Under the pieces are notes generated by a model that saw only the letters and a list, made by a program, of their open reading frames with translations, was not told the origin of the DNA and did not search any database. From an uncultured Azospirillum sp. (GTDB taxonomy: Bacteria; Pseudomonadota; Alphaproteobacteria; Azospirillales; Azospirillaceae), in contig NZ_CAMLJP010000022.1 in assembly GCF_946480385.1 (NCBI RefSeq), positions 1 to 64,000 of the forward strand: a DNA stretch of 64,000 nt. The letters are read 5' to 3'. Below, piece by piece: positions 62,349 through 64,000 of the stretch. Position 1 is the stretch's first letter; each line of letters starts with the position of its first letter. The translations under genes and the position numbers were made by a program.

Positions 62349-63824
62349 ATGACCATCGCCCTTTCCGCCGCAACCCTCGCCGACATCGCAGCCCGCGCCT
62401 CGGTGCCAGCCTACGACCGTTCCGCCCTGACCGCCGGGATCCTGCATTTCGGCGTCGGCAACTTCCACCGCGCCCATCAGGCGGTTTATCTCGACAGCCT
62501 GTTCGCCCAGGGCCGCGACCATGACTGGGCGATCCTCGGCGCCGGGGTGATGCCGTCGGACCAGCGCATGCGCGACGCGCTTGAAGGCCAGGACTGGCTG
62601 ACCACCGTCGTCGAGCAGTCCGGCGCGCAAAGCCTCGCCCGCGTCACCGGCGCCATGGTCGGCATGCTGCCGATCGGCGACGCCGATGCCATCATCGCCA
62701 AGCTGGCCGACCCCGCCATCCGCATCGTCTCGCTGACGGTGACCGAGGGCGGCTATTACATCGACGCCGCCGGCAAGTTCGACGCCAACCACCCGGCGAT
62801 CCGCGCCGACATCGCCGTGCCCGCCCGGCCGACCACCGTCTTCGGCCTGATCGTCGCCGGTCTGGCCCGCCGCCGCGCCGCCGGCATGGTACCCTTCACC
62901 GTCATGTCCTGCGACAACATCCCCCACAACGGCGTCGTCACCCGCAATGCCGTGCTGGGCATCGCCAAGGGCATCGACGCCGACCTCGCCGCCTGGATCG
63001 AAGCCTCCGTCGCCTTCCCCAACGGCATGGTCGACCGCATCACCCCTGCCACCGGCGTGCAGGAGCGCGAGACCCTCGACCGCGATTTCGGCATCGCCGA
63101 CAACTGGCCGGTCTTCTGCGAGGACTTCACCCAATGGGTGCTGGAGGACCGCTTCTCCGCCGGCCGTCCGGCGCTGGAGGCGGTGGGTGTGCAGTTCGTC
63201 CCCGACGTGACTCCCTTCGAGACGATGAAGATCCGCATCCTCAACGGCGGCCATGCGGTCATCGCCTATCCCGCCGGACTTCTCGGCATCACCTACGCGC
63301 ACGAGGCGATGGAAACCCCGCTGATCCGCGCCTTCCTGCAGAAGATCGAGCGGGAGGAGATCATCCCCACCGTCCCGCCGGTGCCGGGCACCGATCTCGC
63401 CAGCTATTTCGGCATCATCGAGCGCCGCTTCGCCAACCCCAAGATCAAGGACACCATCCGCCGGCTCTGCCTGGACGGCTCCAACCGCCAGCCGAAATTC
63501 ATCGTCCCGTCCATCGCCGACCGGCTAAAGGCCGGCGCCGGCATCGAGGGGCTGGCGCTGGAATCGGCGCTGTGGTGCCGCTACTGCTTCGGCACGACCG
63601 ACGACGGCCAGCCGATCGAGCCGAACGATCCCAACTGGGACCGCCTGACCGCCGTCGCCCGTCAGGCCCGTAGCGAGCCGACCGCGTGGCTCGGCATGGA
63701 CGACGTCTATGGCGAAGTCGGCCGGGCGCAGCCCTTCCGCGACGCCTTCTCCGCCGCCCTGCGCGCCCTGTGGACGGACGGCACCCGCGCCGTGCTCGCC
63801 CGCTATACCGGCGTCGCCAGCTGA
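62349..63824 (+). CDS. mtlK: Mannitol 2-dehydrogenase
   Basis: A 491-residue long-chain polyol dehydrogenase that oxidises mannitol to fructose with NAD. Motifs: GVGNFHRAHQAVYLD as the dinucleotide-binding start, MSCDNIPHNG, and the substrate-site Lys region FETMKIRILNGGHAVIAY. Length matches MtlK of Rhodobacter and Pseudomonas. It lies between smoS and the fructokinase, so two polyols converge on fructose. Confidence 0.94.
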   Translation: MTIALSAATLADIAARASVPAYDRSALTAGILHFGVGNFHRAHQAVYLDSLFAQGRDHDWAILGAGVMPSDQRMRDALEGQDWLTTVVEQSGAQSLARVTGAMVGMLPIGDADAIIAKLADPAIRIVSLTVTEGGYYIDAAGKFDANHPAIRADIAVPARPTTVFGLIVAGLARRRAAGMVPFTVMSCDNIPHNGVVTRNAVLGIAKGIDADLAAWIEASVAFPNGMVDRITPATGVQERETLDRDFGIADNWPVFCEDFTQWVLEDRFSAGRPALEAVGVQFVPDVTPFETMKIRILNGGHAVIAYPAGLLGITYAHEAMETPLIRAFLQKIEREEIIPTVPPVPGTDLASYFGIIERRFANPKIKDTIRRLCLDGSNRQPKFIVPSIADRLKAGAGIEGLALESALWCRYCFGTTDDGQPIEPNDPNWDRLTAVARQARSEPTAWLGMDDVYGEVGRAQPFRDAFSAALRALWTDGTRAVLARYTGVAS

Positions 63825-63838
63825 AGGACGACCACGCC

Positions 63839-64000
63839 ATGACCGCTTTGCAACCGCCCGATGTGATTTGCCTGGGCGAGGTGCTGATCGACTTCATGCC
63901 CGCCGGCCCGGCGCAGCCCGGCGTGATCGGCGCCTTCGATCCGGCGCCGGGCGGGGCGCCGGCCAATGTCGCGGTCGGGCTGGCCCGGCTGGGGGTGCGC
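63839..64000 (+). CDS. PfkB family carbohydrate kinase, probable fructokinase (partial)
   Basis: The first 54 codons of a PfkB kinase are present; the rest lies beyond the window. VICLGEVLIDFMP and PGGAPANVAVGLARLG are the N-terminal signature of fructokinases. AGGACGACCACGCC separates it by 14 bp from mtlK. It would phosphorylate the fructose made by SmoS and MtlK. The call is limited by the missing C-terminal signature. Confidence 0.85.
   Translation, partial: MTALQPPDVICLGEVLIDFMPAGPAQPGVIGAFDPAPGGAPANVAVGLARLGVR

Overview
The window is GC-rich (third codon positions mostly G/C) and has the gene content of a metabolically versatile soil or plant-associated alphaproteobacterium. Azospirillum or a close Rhodospirillales relative is the best guess. 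Reasons: Smo-type sorbitol/mannitol operon, fused EIIA-HPr-EI PTS protein, several ROK, GntR and LysR sugar regulators, a DUF6502/DUF5666 pair, an isolated CcoG and a TonB receptor/YfiR/hybrid kinase operon. This taxonomic call is inference from gene families. I saw no rRNA, tRNA, CRISPR array, intact insertion sequence or phage gene; the window reads as chromosome or chromid with many transport and catabolic islands.

Layout. 0.15-7.6 kb: a polyamine-type ABC importer with a hydantoin-racemase-like protein and an amidase, facing a FadR-type GntR regulator; both promoters carry the palindrome TTGTGCACAA. 7.6-19 kb: an amino-sugar PTS region with two IIC-IIB permeases, MurQ etherase, a HutC-type GntR regulator, a HAD phosphatase, NagA, a NagB-II-like SIS isomerase and one EIIA-HPr-EI phosphotransferase that probably feeds both permeases. 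19-26.5 kb: a ribose-type ABC importer with a TIM-barrel isomerase/epimerase and a Gfo/Idh/MocA dehydrogenase, divergent from a ROK regulator. 26.5-32.2 kb: a chemoreceptor, a DUF5666 lipoprotein translationally coupled to a DUF6502 protein, and a small membrane protein resembling the membrane half of type I secretion ABC exporters but with no ATPase.

32.6-39.7 kb: seven co-directional genes (Tat-exported alpha/beta hydrolase, YcaC-like isochorismatase-fold hydrolase, XapX protein, Tat-exported amidohydrolase with a Cys/His-rich tail, DoxX, YoaK/DUF1275, Na+/H+ antiporter). 39.7-41.4 kb: an atypical SDR and a divergent LysR regulator. 41.5-47.5 kb: arginine/ornithine catabolism (arginase, ornithine cyclodeaminase) with an Lrp-type regulator, a polar amino-acid ABC importer lacking its binding protein, and an alpha/beta hydrolase. 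47.5-51.7 kb: TonB-dependent receptor, YfiR and CHASE8-type hybrid histidine kinase. 51.8-55.6 kb: DUF1289 protein, CcoG and a MocR-type regulator. 55.6-64 kb: a ROK regulator and the smoEFGK-smoS-mtlK-fructokinase operon, which imports sorbitol/mannitol, oxidises them to fructose and phosphorylates it; the kinase runs off the window end. The palindrome AAATCA-N3-TGATTT precedes both the regulator and the operon.

A recurring GC-rich hairpin family (core CCCTCTCCC...GGGAGAGGG, often flanked by ATGCCCCC/GGGGGCAT) sits in at least six intergenic gaps. The least explained pieces are the DUF5666/DUF6502 pair, the ATPase-less secretion-type membrane protein, the PTS permease with a second cysteine-less IIB domain, and the Cys/His-rich amidohydrolase operon.
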